Assembly (NCBI GenBank): GCA_963757115.1
Contig: CAVWQV010000009.1
Location: 1 to 58,139 of the forward strand
Reading direction: 5' to 3'
DNA: 58,139 nt
Origin: CAVWQV01 sp963757115
GTDB taxonomy: Bacteria > Pseudomonadota > Alphaproteobacteria > Acetobacterales > Acetobacteraceae
The first letter of the stretch is position 1. Every line of letters starts with the position of its first letter. A model generated the notes under the pieces. It searched no databases. It was not told the DNA's origin and saw nothing but the letters and a program-made list of their open reading frames with translations. This document shows positions 1-7,631 of this stretch, piece after piece. The translations under genes and the position numbers were made by a program.

Positions 1-56
1 ACCGCACCCGTTTCGGGCCCCGTTTTCGCTCTCAAAACCGCGTTTTCCGCGCCCGC

Positions 57-80
57 CACTGTGCCAACCGTGTACCAACC
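57..80. repeat. attL-like direct repeat
   Basis: These 24 bases recur exactly at 17085-17108, and the flanking bases differ on both sides. The copy lies 138 bp from the integrase stop codon. It is probably the core duplicated by site-specific integration. No tRNA gene is recognisable in the 56 bases to its left. Confidence 0.8.
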
Positions 81-182
81 CGGCGCGAAGGTGTTCGATC
101 TCGGACACCGTCGTGCTGCTCATGCAGGGGCGTCGCACAGCTCTGGAAACTCGCTCAGTTCAGCCACTTTTCGCGGGCCGCC

Positions 183-205
183 GTTGGCACAGTCGGTTGG
201 CACAG
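183..205. repeat. Paired GTTGGCACAG boxes, possible integrase sites
   Basis: GTTGGCACAG occurs at 183-192 and again at 196-205, just downstream of the integrase gene. Its reverse complement, CTGTGCCAAC, is part of the 24-bp att repeat. Repeated boxes beside a core site suit arm-type or secondary recombinase binding sites; that role is inferred. Confidence 0.45.
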
Positions 206-217
206 ACCCGCTCGGCC

Positions 218-1389
218 TCAGGCGCTCGCGCTGGTCGCGAACAAGCTGCCCAGCCGCTCGACCGTGTCGCGCAGCGCTGCGCCCGAGCTGCCCGTGTACA
301 TGTCCGCGGTCATGCGGATGCTGGCGTGGCCGAGGTACTGCTGGATCGTCTTCAGGTCGACCCCGCGGGCGTGCAGCTGGGTGGCGTAGGTGTGGCGGAA
401 GTCGTGCAGACGATGGTCATCGAGGTCGGCCACCGTGAGTACCCGCTTGAGGTGCTCGAGCGGGTTCCCGTTGCGCAGCGCTCGCCCGGAACGGTCGGGG
501 AAGACCAGGTCTTCGTCGTGCCAGTCCGGGCCAGCCGCCAGGCGCAGCTCGGCGACGCGGGCGCGCTGAGCGCGGAGTGCGGCCACCGCCTCCGGGAACA
601 GCGGCACGCTGCGCCGGCTGCTCTCGGTCTTGGGTGCCTTCCGCTGCACGCCGCCGCGCACGCGCGTGTGGGCCCACTGGACGATGACGTGCTCACGACC
701 AGGTCGAAGCTCGACCTCGCGCCAGCGCAGGGCGGTCGCCTCGCCGAAGCGGAGGCCGGTGGTCATCAGCACGCGCCACAGCTGCTCGTACTGATGGCCG
801 GCGCTGGCGCGCTCAAAGGCGGCCACGTCCTCGGGGCTGAGCGCATGGCAGGTGGCATTGGGTGACGGCCGCGACGGCGGTTTGACGTCGCCGACGACGT
901 TCTGGCCGACCAGGCCGGCCAAGCGCGCGGCGTCGATCGCGCTGTACAGGATCGTGTGCGTCGTGTTGACCGTCTTCGGCGCGTAGCCGCGGTCGATGAG
1001 CAACTGGCGTCGCCAGCGCTGGACGAGCGGAATGCCGCGCTGCTGGTGACCGAAGTCGGCCAGTGGCTGGCGGCCGAGGAAGGGCACGATGCGGACGCGG
1101 ACGGCCGCCTCGTAGGTCTGGTAGGTGCGCGGGCTCTCGCGCGCCGCCGGCTGCTTGTAGTCGGCGAGCCACTGCTCGAGCCAGTCGACGAGGGTGAGCC
1201 GGTTGGTAGCGACGAGCGTGCCCTGGCTGCGCTGGCCGAGAGCGCGCGCGAGTTTGTCGGCGACCTCGGCGCGGGTAGCGCCGTAGAGCGCGTTCCGGCT
1301 GCCATCGGCGAGGCTGACGCGGGCGCACCAGATGCCGTCGGCGCGCTGGCGATCGTGCCCTCGCCGTTGCCGCGCTTGCGGGCGGTCAC
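218..1389 (-). CDS. Tyrosine-type site-specific integrase (frameshifted)
   Basis: Phage-type tyrosine recombinase, expected to integrate and excise the element. The GTG start at 1389 begins VTARKRGNGEGTI, a typical integrase N-terminus. A one-base slip near 1346-1350 moves reading into the frame that continues through the SAM-like core-binding domain to the stop at 218. The catalytic set is visible: Arg in GLRFGEA, HxxR in HDFRHTYAT, His in LGHAS and the nucleophile Tyr in MYTGS. The start overlaps the stop of the upstream XRE gene (GTGA), so the two are coupled. Full length is about 390 residues, normal for the family. The frameshift could be a base-calling error or true inactivation. Confidence 0.88.
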
Positions 1390-1628
1390 GCGGCCTCCCG
1401 CTCGCCTGGCAGCATAAGCCCGGGCGGTTTGACGCTCAGCGCCCCGGCGAGCTTGCGTACGGTCGAGGTGCGCGGCTCGCCGGGGCCGTTATCGATTTCG
1501 ACGATGAGCGGCCGTCGCAGCCCGGCCTGTTCAGCGAGCCGGGTCCGGTTGAGCGCCGCGAAGCGCCCCGAGTGAACCTCAGGCTGCCCGCGGCGGTGTG
1601 TAACCGGTCTAGACTTTGGGTGCATCAC
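1386..1628 (-). CDS. XRE-family HTH regulator
   Basis: Protein of about 80 residues with a helix-turn-helix of the lambda repressor/XRE kind. The segment RLAEQAGLRRPLIVEIDNG matches the recognition helices and the usual IENG turn, followed by a TVRKLAGAL helix. The first helix of the fold is poorly conserved. Its stop overlaps the integrase GTG start, so it probably controls integrase expression or acts as a recombination directionality factor. A purine-rich AAAGGA lies about 10 nt before the GTG at 1628; an ATG at 1625 is an alternative start. Confidence 0.65.
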   Translation of the reverse strand: MMHPKSRPVTHRRGQPEVHSGRFAALNRTRLAEQAGLRRPLIVEIDNGPGEPRTSTVRKLAGALSVKPPGLMLPGEREAA

Positions 1629-1770
1629 GTGGTTGTCCTTTCATCGCGTGGTGTCGCGCCCCGGCCGTCATCAGCGGTGCGGGGCTTTCTTGTGCAGAGC
1701 GATGCTACGTCGTCGGCGACGCTCCGCAGCATGCTCCACGATGTGTAGAATACGCGACTGGAGTGTGTAA
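1629..1770. promoter_or_regulatory. Divergent promoter region, XRE-int versus toxin-antitoxin
   Basis: These 142 bp separate the leftward XRE-integrase unit from the rightward toxin-antitoxin unit and must hold both promoters. A GGAG ribosome site lies 7 nt before the antitoxin GTG at 1771. I cannot assign -10 and -35 boxes with confidence. Confidence 0.4.
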
Positions 1771-2157
1771 GTGCCGGGAGCCGTACGGAAGAACCTGATG
1801 GTCGACGCGGAGGCGATCGCCGAGCTGGCGCGCCGGCGCGGCACGAGCGAGTCCGAGGCCGTCCGCGCCGCGGTCGCCCAGGCCCTGGCCTGGGAAGGGA
1901 TGGCCGACGCGCTCGAAGAGCTCGGACGTATGGGCGCTTTCGCGGATGCCGCGCGCGTCGAGGCGATGTACGGCCCACTTCCACGCAGCATCGAGCCGGA
2001 GCGCAGGAAGGCGGCGCGAGCGCCGAGTCACCAGCAATTCCGCAGAGACAAGCGAGGCGTTATTCAGCGCGACTCCACGCCTGCCGCCGATCCACGGCCG
2101 CCGCGGCGATCGCGCCCTGCCCAGCCGGAGGCGGATGGCACGCCCACAGGTCGCTGA
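1771..2157 (+). CDS. Ribbon-helix-helix antitoxin (VapB-like)
   Basis: The first 45 residues have the pattern of a ribbon-helix-helix DNA-binding antitoxin: a short strand VRKNLMVDAEA followed by helices IAELARRRG and SESEAVRAAVAQAL. The remainder is charged and proline-rich, as in antitoxin tails that bind the toxin. The gene starts with GTG after a GGAG site. It overlaps the following PIN-domain gene by 23 bp in another frame, the usual antitoxin-first order of type II modules. It probably neutralises the toxin and represses its own promoter. Confidence 0.7.
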   Translation: MPGAVRKNLMVDAEAIAELARRRGTSESEAVRAAVAQALAWEGMADALEELGRMGAFADAARVEAMYGPLPRSIEPERRKAARAPSHQQFRRDKRGVIQRDSTPAADPRPPRRSRPAQPEADGTPTGR

Positions 2158-2572
2158 TACGACCGTCTTCATCGCCCTCATCCGCGCCGCACGCACCGGT
2201 CGCCGTGCGCCCGCCGCGGCATTCCGATCCGGTGGGCTCTGGTTGTCGGCAGTTGTGCTGGCTGAGCTCTACGCCGGCACGCGCGCTCCCGAGGAGGCGC
2301 ACCAGCTCGATCGATTCGCCGCCCACGCTCAACTCGGCGGCCGCTTGCTTGTGCCCGACGTTCAGGATTGGACGACTGCTGGTCACCTGCTGTGCCGCCG
2401 TCGCCGATCACACGGCGCGCTGCGACCACGGGCCGACCTGGCCGACCTGCTCATCGTGCTCAGTGCCGCACGTATCCAGGGCGAGGTCCTGACCGCGAAC
2501 GTCGATCACATGGACGCATGGGTGGAGCTCGCGCGGCGGGCCGGTCACGACGTCACGGTGAAGGCGGCGTAG
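2135..2572 (+). CDS. PIN-domain ribonuclease toxin (VapC-like)
   Basis: A 145-residue PIN domain, the usual size for VapC toxins that cut tRNA or other RNA. Acidic metal-binding positions are visible: Asp in VADTTVFIAL near residue 8, Glu in LAELYAG near 45, Asp in RADLADLLIVLSA near 105, then TANVDHMD at the end. The ATG at 2135 is chosen because upstream codons in this frame overlap the antitoxin and lack PIN character. With 1771-2157 it forms a toxin-antitoxin module that could stabilise the element in its host. Confidence 0.8.
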   Translation: MARPQVADTTVFIALIRAARTGRRAPAAAFRSGGLWLSAVVLAELYAGTRAPEEAHQLDRFAAHAQLGGRLLVPDVQDWTTAGHLLCRRRRSHGALRPRADLADLLIVLSAARIQGEVLTANVDHMDAWVELARRAGHDVTVKAA

Positions 2573-2581
2573 TCACAGCCC

Positions 2582-3088
2582 GTGGCCGAGGCCGAGCGCT
2601 CGAGCGCCCATCTCCACCGCCTCCAGGACGCCGGGTTGTCGAGTACCGAGGCCTGGGCCCTGGTCGACATCGCGCGCGGCATCGAGCGGCTGCGCGCCTG
2701 CGGCTGGAACGACGCCAAGATCGGCGCCCTGTGGTCGGCATGGACCAATGCGCCTGCGGCGGCGCAGCCCCCACCCATCGACGGCGACGCCAACGAACTC
2801 GACCTCGGTCGACTGCTCGACACTCCTAGCGGCTGGTCCCCGGTCATGTCCTGGGCGGCGCGCTTATTGCGCGCGCTCCTGCGCCCCGATTTGCTGGCGC
2901 GCCCCGGATCCGCTGGCGCTAGCCGAAAGTCGGCGTGGCGTGCAGCAGCTCCCGCACGACCAGCACGCCCAGCACCATCAGACCCACGATCAGTAGCGCG
3001 AACGCCCCGGTGCAGCACCAAAGCCACCCGTCCCCGGGGAACAGCAGCCAGAGCAGGGCAGACCCCTCGACGCCCAGGCCCCAGATGA
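2582..3088 (+). CDS. Hypothetical protein
   Basis: Open frame from a GTG ten bases after the PIN toxin. The first 110 residues look protein-like, with helices such as STEAWALVDIARGIERLRACG and WNDAKIGALWSAW, but match no family I recognise. The last third runs antisense to the membrane-protein gene at 2919-3335 and has low-complexity Arg/Pro/Ala composition, so the true end may be earlier or frameshifted. No clear ribosome site is seen. Confidence 0.35.
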   Translation: MAEAERSSAHLHRLQDAGLSSTEAWALVDIARGIERLRACGWNDAKIGALWSAWTNAPAAAQPPPIDGDANELDLGRLLDTPSGWSPVMSWAARLLRALLRPDLLARPGSAGASRKSAWRAAAPARPARPAPSDPRSVARTPRCSTKATRPRGTAARAGQTPRRPGPR

Positions 3089-3335
3089 ACCCGAACGTCA
3101 CCGCGATGGCGAGGCCCGCAAGACGGTTCAAGCTCTGCTGGTAGGGCTCCAGGAGCCGCTCCAGCATGCGGGGTGGTTCCCTTAGACTCGCCTGCGTCAT
3201 ACGCGTCCCCCCGCCCATGGCGGCCACGATCCCGGTCAGGATCACACCGAAGAACACCAGCAAAAACCCGGCGAGTCCTGCCGACGCACCCATGATCCCC
3301 AGGACGATGTCCTTGTGGCCGGGCAGGTCAGGCAT
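2919..3335 (-). CDS. Small membrane protein of unknown function
   Basis: 138-residue protein with an ATG start. Hydrophobic segments at about residues 11-38 (a long glycine-rich span, possibly two helices), 72-92 and 105-125 indicate three or four membrane helices. The C-terminal tail is short. It lies in the leftward block of small element genes. It could in principle be a holin-like or superinfection protein, but no motif supports that and I assign no function. Confidence 0.6.
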   Translation of the reverse strand: MPDLPGHKDIVLGIMGASAGLAGFLLVFFGVILTGIVAAMGGGTRMTQASLREPPRMLERLLEPYQQSLNRLAGLAIAVTFGFIWGLGVEGSALLWLLFPGDGWLWCCTGAFALLIVGLMVLGVLVVRELLHATPTFG

Positions 3336-3483
3336 GCTGCCACAGGTGAGGTTACTGGGTCAGCGCGTCTGCAGCAGTCGTCCGTGCCGACCATTTCCTC
3401 GGGTCGGCCTGACCAAGGGCGAGTCGGCGCCCTTCCAGCGGCGTCCCGCTTACGAGCGTTGGTTTGATCGCCGACCGGGCGTC

Positions 3484-3663
3484 TCACATCGCCAGGAAGG
3501 CGCCGCCGCAGCTCGGGCAGCGCGCCGGCACTGACGACGGCCTCTCCCGGCCGCACAGGCTGCAGCACACTGCGCGCTCCGGCAGCGCCAGGTCCGGTCG
3601 CTGCATATGGCCATTGGCGCGCCGGCTGTGGCCCTCGAGCTCGGCAGCCCACACGCCCGTCAC
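3484..3663 (-). CDS. Small zinc-ribbon protein
   Basis: A 59-residue protein below usual size cut-offs. It carries two CxxC knuckles, CSLCGRE and CPSCGGAF, spaced like a rubredoxin-type zinc ribbon, which is strong evidence that the frame is real. The GTG start at 3663 overlaps the TGA of the upstream gene (GTGA at 3660-3663), implying translational coupling. Such ribbons in mobile elements often bind nucleic acid or partner proteins; the role here is unknown. Confidence 0.6.
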   Translation of the reverse strand: MTGVWAAELEGHSRRANGHMQRPDLALPERAVCCSLCGRERPSSVPARCPSCGGAFLAM

Positions 3664-4325
3664 GCCGACGTCTCCCGCACCAGCTGGAGCTCGCGGTTGG
3701 TCTCGATCCGCGCCACGCGTCGCAGCAGCTGCAGCCCGTGCCGCAGCACCTGCTCGGTCGGCGACGCCCGCTTGCGCTGACGCCGGCGGTAGGCCGCCGA
3801 GGCGCGCACGAACGGCGCCGTGTGGAGCTCCTCGCCGGCGAACTTGATGTCGCTGATGCGTCGCTCGAAGTCCACCTCGGCGAGCTGGGCGATTGCCTGC
3901 CAGGCCGAGCTCGCCTTGGGGTCGACGCCGAGCCGCCGCAGGGTGCCGGCCGGCAGCTTCCGCGGGTGGTCGCCGGCCAGGCCGTGCCGGCGGCGGAACA
4001 GGCGGCTGCGTTCCGCCTCCTGCGAGACGGAGCGAGGCGCGTCGCGGACCTCGAGCAGCAGCTGGCCGGCCTTGCGCTCGGCGCGCAGGCGAAGCTCGGC
4101 CGCGGCGTTCATCTCCCCGAGGCTGAGCTGGGCGCTCCTGGCGTAGGCACGCACCGCCTCGGCGGCATCGCGCGCCTGCAGAACCTCATCGAGGGTGGAG
4201 GCCGTCTCCAGGGCCTGCTGCGCAGCCTGCAGGCGCACCAGTGGATCGGCGATCTCTGAAGCCGCGGGCGCGAGCACCGCCGACACGGCGCTCAGTGTAG
4301 CCAGAGGTTCTGGGGCGGGGCGCAC
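3660..4325 (-). CDS. Hypothetical helical phage/plasmid-type protein
   Basis: 221 residues, mostly helical and charged. The middle, around residues 45-95, holds a helix with DEVLQARDAAEAVRAYARSA and then NAAAELRLRAERKAGQLL, a pattern seen in uncharacterised plasmid and phage proteins that accompany ParB-like factors. The C-terminal part is Arg-rich and may bind DNA. A shorter degraded copy of the first helix lies in inverted orientation at 5380-5447. It is coupled to the downstream zinc-ribbon gene. Confidence 0.6.
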   Translation of the reverse strand: MRPAPEPLATLSAVSAVLAPAASEIADPLVRLQAAQQALETASTLDEVLQARDAAEAVRAYARSAQLSLGEMNAAAELRLRAERKAGQLLLEVRDAPRSVSQEAERSRLFRRRHGLAGDHPRKLPAGTLRRLGVDPKASSAWQAIAQLAEVDFERRISDIKFAGEELHTAPFVRASAAYRRRQRKRASPTEQVLRHGLQLLRRVARIETNRELQLVRETSA

Positions 4326-4369
4326 CGCTGGTCGCAGACCTCCGGCTGGGGTTACCCCCCTGCGCTCTC

Positions 4370-4941
4370 TTACGCGGAGCGGGTCTGGCTTGGGCTACCC
4401 CCGGTAGCCGCGCACCGTGTCCTGAGCGCCGGCAATGGCGGACCGGCCAGCAACCGCGCCATGCCGTAGCCGACCAGTGCCAGCAGCCACGTGCCCAGCG
4501 AGACCACCGCCACGAAGATCGACAGCAATACGAGGCCAAGGCCGATCATCGCCCAGCCGAGGGAACCGATCGAAGCCGGCGTGGCGAGTGGCGGCATCGA
4601 CGGGAACGGCGTATCGGCGATGCCGGGGACGCTGCCAAATACCTCGTAGACGGCCAGCTCGGCGCCGGCGATGACGGCCAAGTACAGCAGCGCGAGCCGC
4701 CAGCTCGCGGCCCACGACTGGCCGATCGCCCCGGCGCGCCGCTGCACGCGCACGCCCATCCCGACACAGAGGCCCATCCAGGCGACCGAGCCGACGTGCT
4801 GCACCGGCAGGATTGCCAGCAGGTCAAGCAATGTCAGGGCGCTGGCCGCCAGAACCAGGGCAGCAGGTCGCGCAGGGCTAGGCGGCAAGATGGCACGGCT
4901 GTCTCGGCCCTGGGCGCGCGCTTAAAGTCGGTATCGGACAT
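4370..4941 (-). CDS. Membrane protein (start region frameshifted)
   Basis: The long frame from a TTG at 4888 gives about 172 residues with four hydrophobic spans, starting with LVLAASALTLLDLLAILPV and ending with LGTWLLALVGYGMARLL. A much better start lies upstream: ATG at 4941 preceded by GGAGGT at 6-nt spacing, reading MSDTDFKRAPRAETAVPS before a one-base slip near 4888-4895. I take the gene to begin at 4941 with an indel. Function is unknown. Confidence 0.55.
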
Positions 4942-4968
4942 CGCAAGACCTCCTTGTGCTGTCCATCA

Positions 4969-5005
4969 GAGCCACCAGGTGATCCAATAACTCGCCTGGT
5001 GGCTC
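4969..5005. repeat. Perfect 11-bp inverted repeat upstream of membrane gene
   Basis: GAGCCACCAGG at 4969-4979 pairs exactly with CCTGGTGGCTC at 4995-5005 across a 15-nt loop. It lies 28 bp upstream of the leftward ATG at 4941 and lacks a T-run. It could be an operator or a 5' leader hairpin of the leftward transcript. Confidence 0.55.
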
Positions 5006-5228
5006 GCTGCGGCAGATTTGGACGCGCAGTCCGTCGGAACCCACCCTACGTGACGGCGGTTGATCAGTAGTTGAAGTCTGTCTGCCGCCGAGGCTGATCC
5101 GGGCACGCTGACCACCTCCTCGGGCCGCGCCCTGTCCCGCTATCGGCGATTCGGGGGCTTAGGGCTCGGTCCAGGCCGAAACGCGGCTCGAGGCCGGCCT
5201 GCGAGAAGCTGGACGGCCTCGACGCGGT
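5006..5228. other. Non-coding stretch in the element
   Basis: Together with the repeat to its left this forms a gap of about 290 bp without a convincing gene. No family resemblance, tRNA or obvious terminator was seen. Confidence 0.4.
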
Positions 5229-5456
5229 GTGGTTCATCCCAACGTTGGGCCAACGTCACTTCGCCACCTGACTGTCGGCCAGCGCGCCATGGCGGTCGCT
5301 GAGGCGCGTTCCGTTTCGGAACAGTCGGTCCGTGAAGCGGCCAGGGGGCAGCAGGCGACGGCGGTCAGCCTCAGACCTCGCCGAGGTCCTGGAGGTGCGG
5401 GATGCCGCCGAGGCGCTGCAGGCCTACGCCAGGAGCACCCAGCGCAGCTGGCGTAG
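5229..5456 (+). pseudogene. Remnant: ParB-like segment fused to gene-copy fragment
   Basis: In plus orientation the segment RHLTVGQRAMAVAEAR resembles the HLTxxQRAM helix of plasmid/phage ParB-nuclease proteins. A frame change then leads into AEVLEVRDAAEALQAYARST at 5380-5447. The DNA of that piece matches 57 of 68 bases of the inverted segment 4123-4190 in the gene at 3660-4325. Neither piece is complete. I read this as a decayed second copy; the ParB link is tentative. Confidence 0.4.
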
Positions 5457-5689
5457 GCGATGCGCGACGGACTCACGCTGGCTTCCGCCGCCAGATCCTC
5501 CTGCCGATTGTTTGCCACAAACACTCGGCCCTTCGCCGTCTCCTTCTCCCGCTGCGTCACCCGCTCGTAGACCTCGGCGACCGTCAGCCGCACCCGGTGC
5601 GCCTGGCAGATACTTGCCACGTGCGTGTGGCTGCACCCGACGAGGCGGGCGATCCCGCGCTGGCGCGTCGCCCCCGCTCGCGCTCCGCC
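5234..5689 (-). pseudogene. HTH protein fragment
   Basis: The minus frame directly after the TGA at 5690-5692 encodes RGIARLVGCSHTHVASIC, a convincing resolvase/sigma-like helix-turn-helix, followed by a charged helix YERVTQREKETAKGRV and a C-terminal tail. There is no good start codon upstream of the HTH; the first candidate, GTG at 5620, falls inside the recognition helix. It is probably a truncated or frameshifted DNA-binding protein. Confidence 0.4.
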
Positions 5690-5714
5690 TCAGGCTGGTC
5701 GCCAGCGCGGGATC
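5651..5714. repeat. 15-bp inverted repeat
   Basis: GATCCCGCGCTGGCG at 5651-5665 is the exact reverse complement of 5700-5714. It flanks the TGA that separates the protease-like frame from the HTH fragment. It may be a duplication scar or a transcript hairpin. Confidence 0.5.
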
Positions 5715-6486
5715 AGGCCGCTACCTGGCCGGGCCCCGGCGCGACGTGGACTCGGGCCATCGAGCGGATGCACCGAGCGGGAGCCGCTACCGACAAGGGG
5801 CTGCCAATGCGGAATCAATCCGTTTCGCTCTTCCGGTCGTGTCGCCGCGGCCGCCTGTCCGGAAACAACGTTGCCGACGGGCACCCAGCGAGCGACGAGG
5901 CCGCTGGTCGGCGCGGTCGCGCGCAGCAGCTCGCCGGCGAACTCGTCCAGGCGCATGTCGCCGACGCGCATCTCGCCGACTCCGACGACCGAGGCGGACG
6001 CCATGCCCGCCAGCCTCAGCAGCGCCCAGTCGATCGAGAAGATGCGGTCGAAGCCGACGACGTATTTCGTGCCGCCGCGCGTCTCGACACGTGGCGCCGT
6101 CAGGATCGACGGCTGGGTGACGCGCCGGTACGGATCAGCCGCTTGAGGTCGGGGTCGCTGCGGTCGACGACGCCGCGCACGTAAGCCGCGTTGCCGCGCC
6201 ACTCGGCGCCGACCCAATGGGTCGCCGGCGTCAGAAAGCGGAACGGGAGCTCCTCGGGCTTCAGGTGCCCGCGGTAGCCGGCCAGGGTGTTCTCGGCCAC
6301 GTGCCGGACCAGCTGCTGCAGCGCGGTCGGCTCGTAGTAGCCGGCGCCGCCGGGGCCGGGCGTGATGCGCACGGCGACCTCGAGCGGGTCGCCGTCGCCG
6401 TCCTTCAGCTTCGCCACGCGCGCCTCGTCGTAGCCGACCGCCAGCGCGATCGCGGACGCGCTGATCGCCTGGTCGAGCGTGCTCAT
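5690..6486 (-). CDS. Probable phage head maturation protease/scaffold (frameshifted)
   Basis: The ATG at 6486 follows GGGAGA. The first frame runs to near 6130 and a one-base slip joins it to the frame ending at 5690. The joined protein has YYEPTALQQLVRHV, then THWVGAEW..AYVRGVV, a QPSIL strand and a FSIDWALLRLAGM segment. Recall of phage prohead-protease-like proteins with THWIGA and SIDWxPLxRxGM patterns supports this call, but I cannot assign catalytic residues. The tail after about residue 210 is low-complexity. In phages this protein processes scaffold and capsid in the procapsid; no capsid gene is seen here. Confidence 0.45.
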
Positions 6487-6499
6487 CTGTGTTCTCCCT

Positions 6500-6994
6500 T
6501 CAGCCGTAATAGCGGGGCTGGCCGGCGCGCGGGCTGCGCAGGGCCATGCCGGGCCGCCATGGCTCTCCCGACCAGCGCACCAGTCGATCGAGGTCGCGTA
6601 CGAGCGCTTCGCCCAGCCCAGTTCTCGTCCAGCCGTTGAGTCGCTGTTCGAGCTCGCCGAAGGCCAACAGCGTGCCCTCGCCGGCGCTGAAGACCAGGTG
6701 GCGCAGCCGATCGCGCTCGGTCACGAGTTGCTCCCGCGCGGCTTGCCCGGCATGAGTCATCGCTATGCCGCTGACACCCTCGGTGCGAAATCGGCGGACA
6801 AGCCGATCGACCTCGGCGGCATCCACAAGAACCTCCACAGGCGCGATCGAACGGGGGAATGGCGGCGGCGCCCGGCCTTCGAGCTCAGCGACCCGAAGCT
6901 GGAGGGCGGCGACCTGCTCGAGCAAGGCGCGCTCGGTGCCCGTCGGGACGGCCGGCACCGCGGCGGCCGCGCGAAACGGTAGACGCACGTCCAT
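6500..6994 (-). CDS. Hypothetical coiled-coil protein
   Basis: 164 residues with an ATG preceded by AGGGAGG at good spacing. Residues 20-42 (ERALLEQVAALQLRVAELEG) form a short coiled coil. A later segment, AAREQLVTERDRLRHLVF, is also helical. It sits in the compact packaging-side operon between 6997-7230 and the protease-like gene, so a structural or assembly role is possible, but no family was recognised. Confidence 0.55.
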   Translation of the reverse strand: MDVRLPFRAAAAVPAVPTGTERALLEQVAALQLRVAELEGRAPPPFPRSIAPVEVLVDAAEVDRLVRRFRTEGVSGIAMTHAGQAAREQLVTERDRLRHLVFSAGEGTLLAFGELEQRLNGWTRTGLGEALVRDLDRLVRWSGEPWRPGMALRSPRAGQPRYYG

Positions 6995-6996
6995 GC

Positions 6997-7230
6997 CTAA
7001 CCTCCCTGCCCACGCTGACGAACGATGCGAGTCGGCGCCCTGGAGGAGTGCGGCTCCGGGTGCTGACTGACGATCGCCACCTGGCCGGGGCCTTGCCGCG
7101 GCTGTGCCCGCGGCGTCTCGATCACGACCGCGCCCGGTGGCGTGACCGGCGGCAGGATCAGCTCGATCCGTTGCGCTTCATTCGCGGTATCGCCCACCGA
7201 GGCCCTCCTCACTGGGCGCGAGTCGCGCAT
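6997..7230 (-). CDS. Small hypothetical protein
   Basis: 77 residues; the start overlaps the end of the gene at 7209-7631 by 22 bp, and the stop lies 3 bp before the next ATG. A central strand, RIELILPPVTPPGAVVIETP, is followed by a Pro/Arg-rich tail. No family was recognised; its place in a gapless operon is the main support. Confidence 0.45.
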   Translation of the reverse strand: MRDSRPVRRASVGDTANEAQRIELILPPVTPPGAVVIETPRAQPRQGPGQVAIVSQHPEPHSSRAPTRIVRQRGQGG

Positions 7231-7631
7231 GGTGCATCAGCAGGTGAGGCACAGCCTACCGCAGGTGGCGAGCGAGCGGGATCGGCCGGCTGCCCCCAGA
7301 ACATGCGGCCAGCTCGCCAGCCATGATCCACCGCGGCGACCGAGGCGACGCCGGCCTCGACCGCGAGCCGCTGCCCGGCAGCGTCGGGTATCGCGCGCAA
7401 CCAGCGCTCGAGCGCGGCGCGATGCGGGTCGACCAGGGCGCGGAACTCGGCTCGCTCCGTCGGCATCGCCGACCTCGGCAGTCGCCCCACCAAGTGTCCG
7501 TGTATGTCGAGCCACGCGGTGGCGTCCCATTCGGCAAGGACCGCCAGGCCGGCACGGACCTTGGGATTCAGGTTATTGGGCCGGCGTCGCCAGGCGCGGA
7601 TCCGCACCAGCAGGTCGGCAGTCTCATTCAT
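7209..7631 (-). CDS. Hypothetical protein
   Basis: 140 residues. The start codon overlaps the stop of the zinc-ribbon/PH-like gene (ATGA at 7628-7631). The first 110 residues are mostly helical with many Trp, Arg and Ala (for example VRIRAWRRRPNNLNPKVRAG, then HRAALERWLRAIPDAAGQRL). No known domain was recognised. Operon position suggests a packaging-module accessory protein. Confidence 0.55.
   Translation of the reverse strand: MNETADLLVRIRAWRRRPNNLNPKVRAGLAVLAEWDATAWLDIHGHLVGRLPRSAMPTERAEFRALVDPHRAALERWLRAIPDAAGQRLAVEAGVASVAAVDHGWRAGRMFWGQPADPARSPPAVGCASPADAPCATRAQ

Noticed and set aside
1..56. tRNA gene as integration target at the left edge
   Set aside because: No cloverleaf or T-loop sequence can be formed; only 56 bases are available.
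5669..5692. Possible direct fusion of the protease-like gene with the HTH fragment through the TGA at 5690
   Set aside because: The protein before the TGA is low-complexity, and an inverted repeat flanks the stop, so a junction scar is more likely than read-through.
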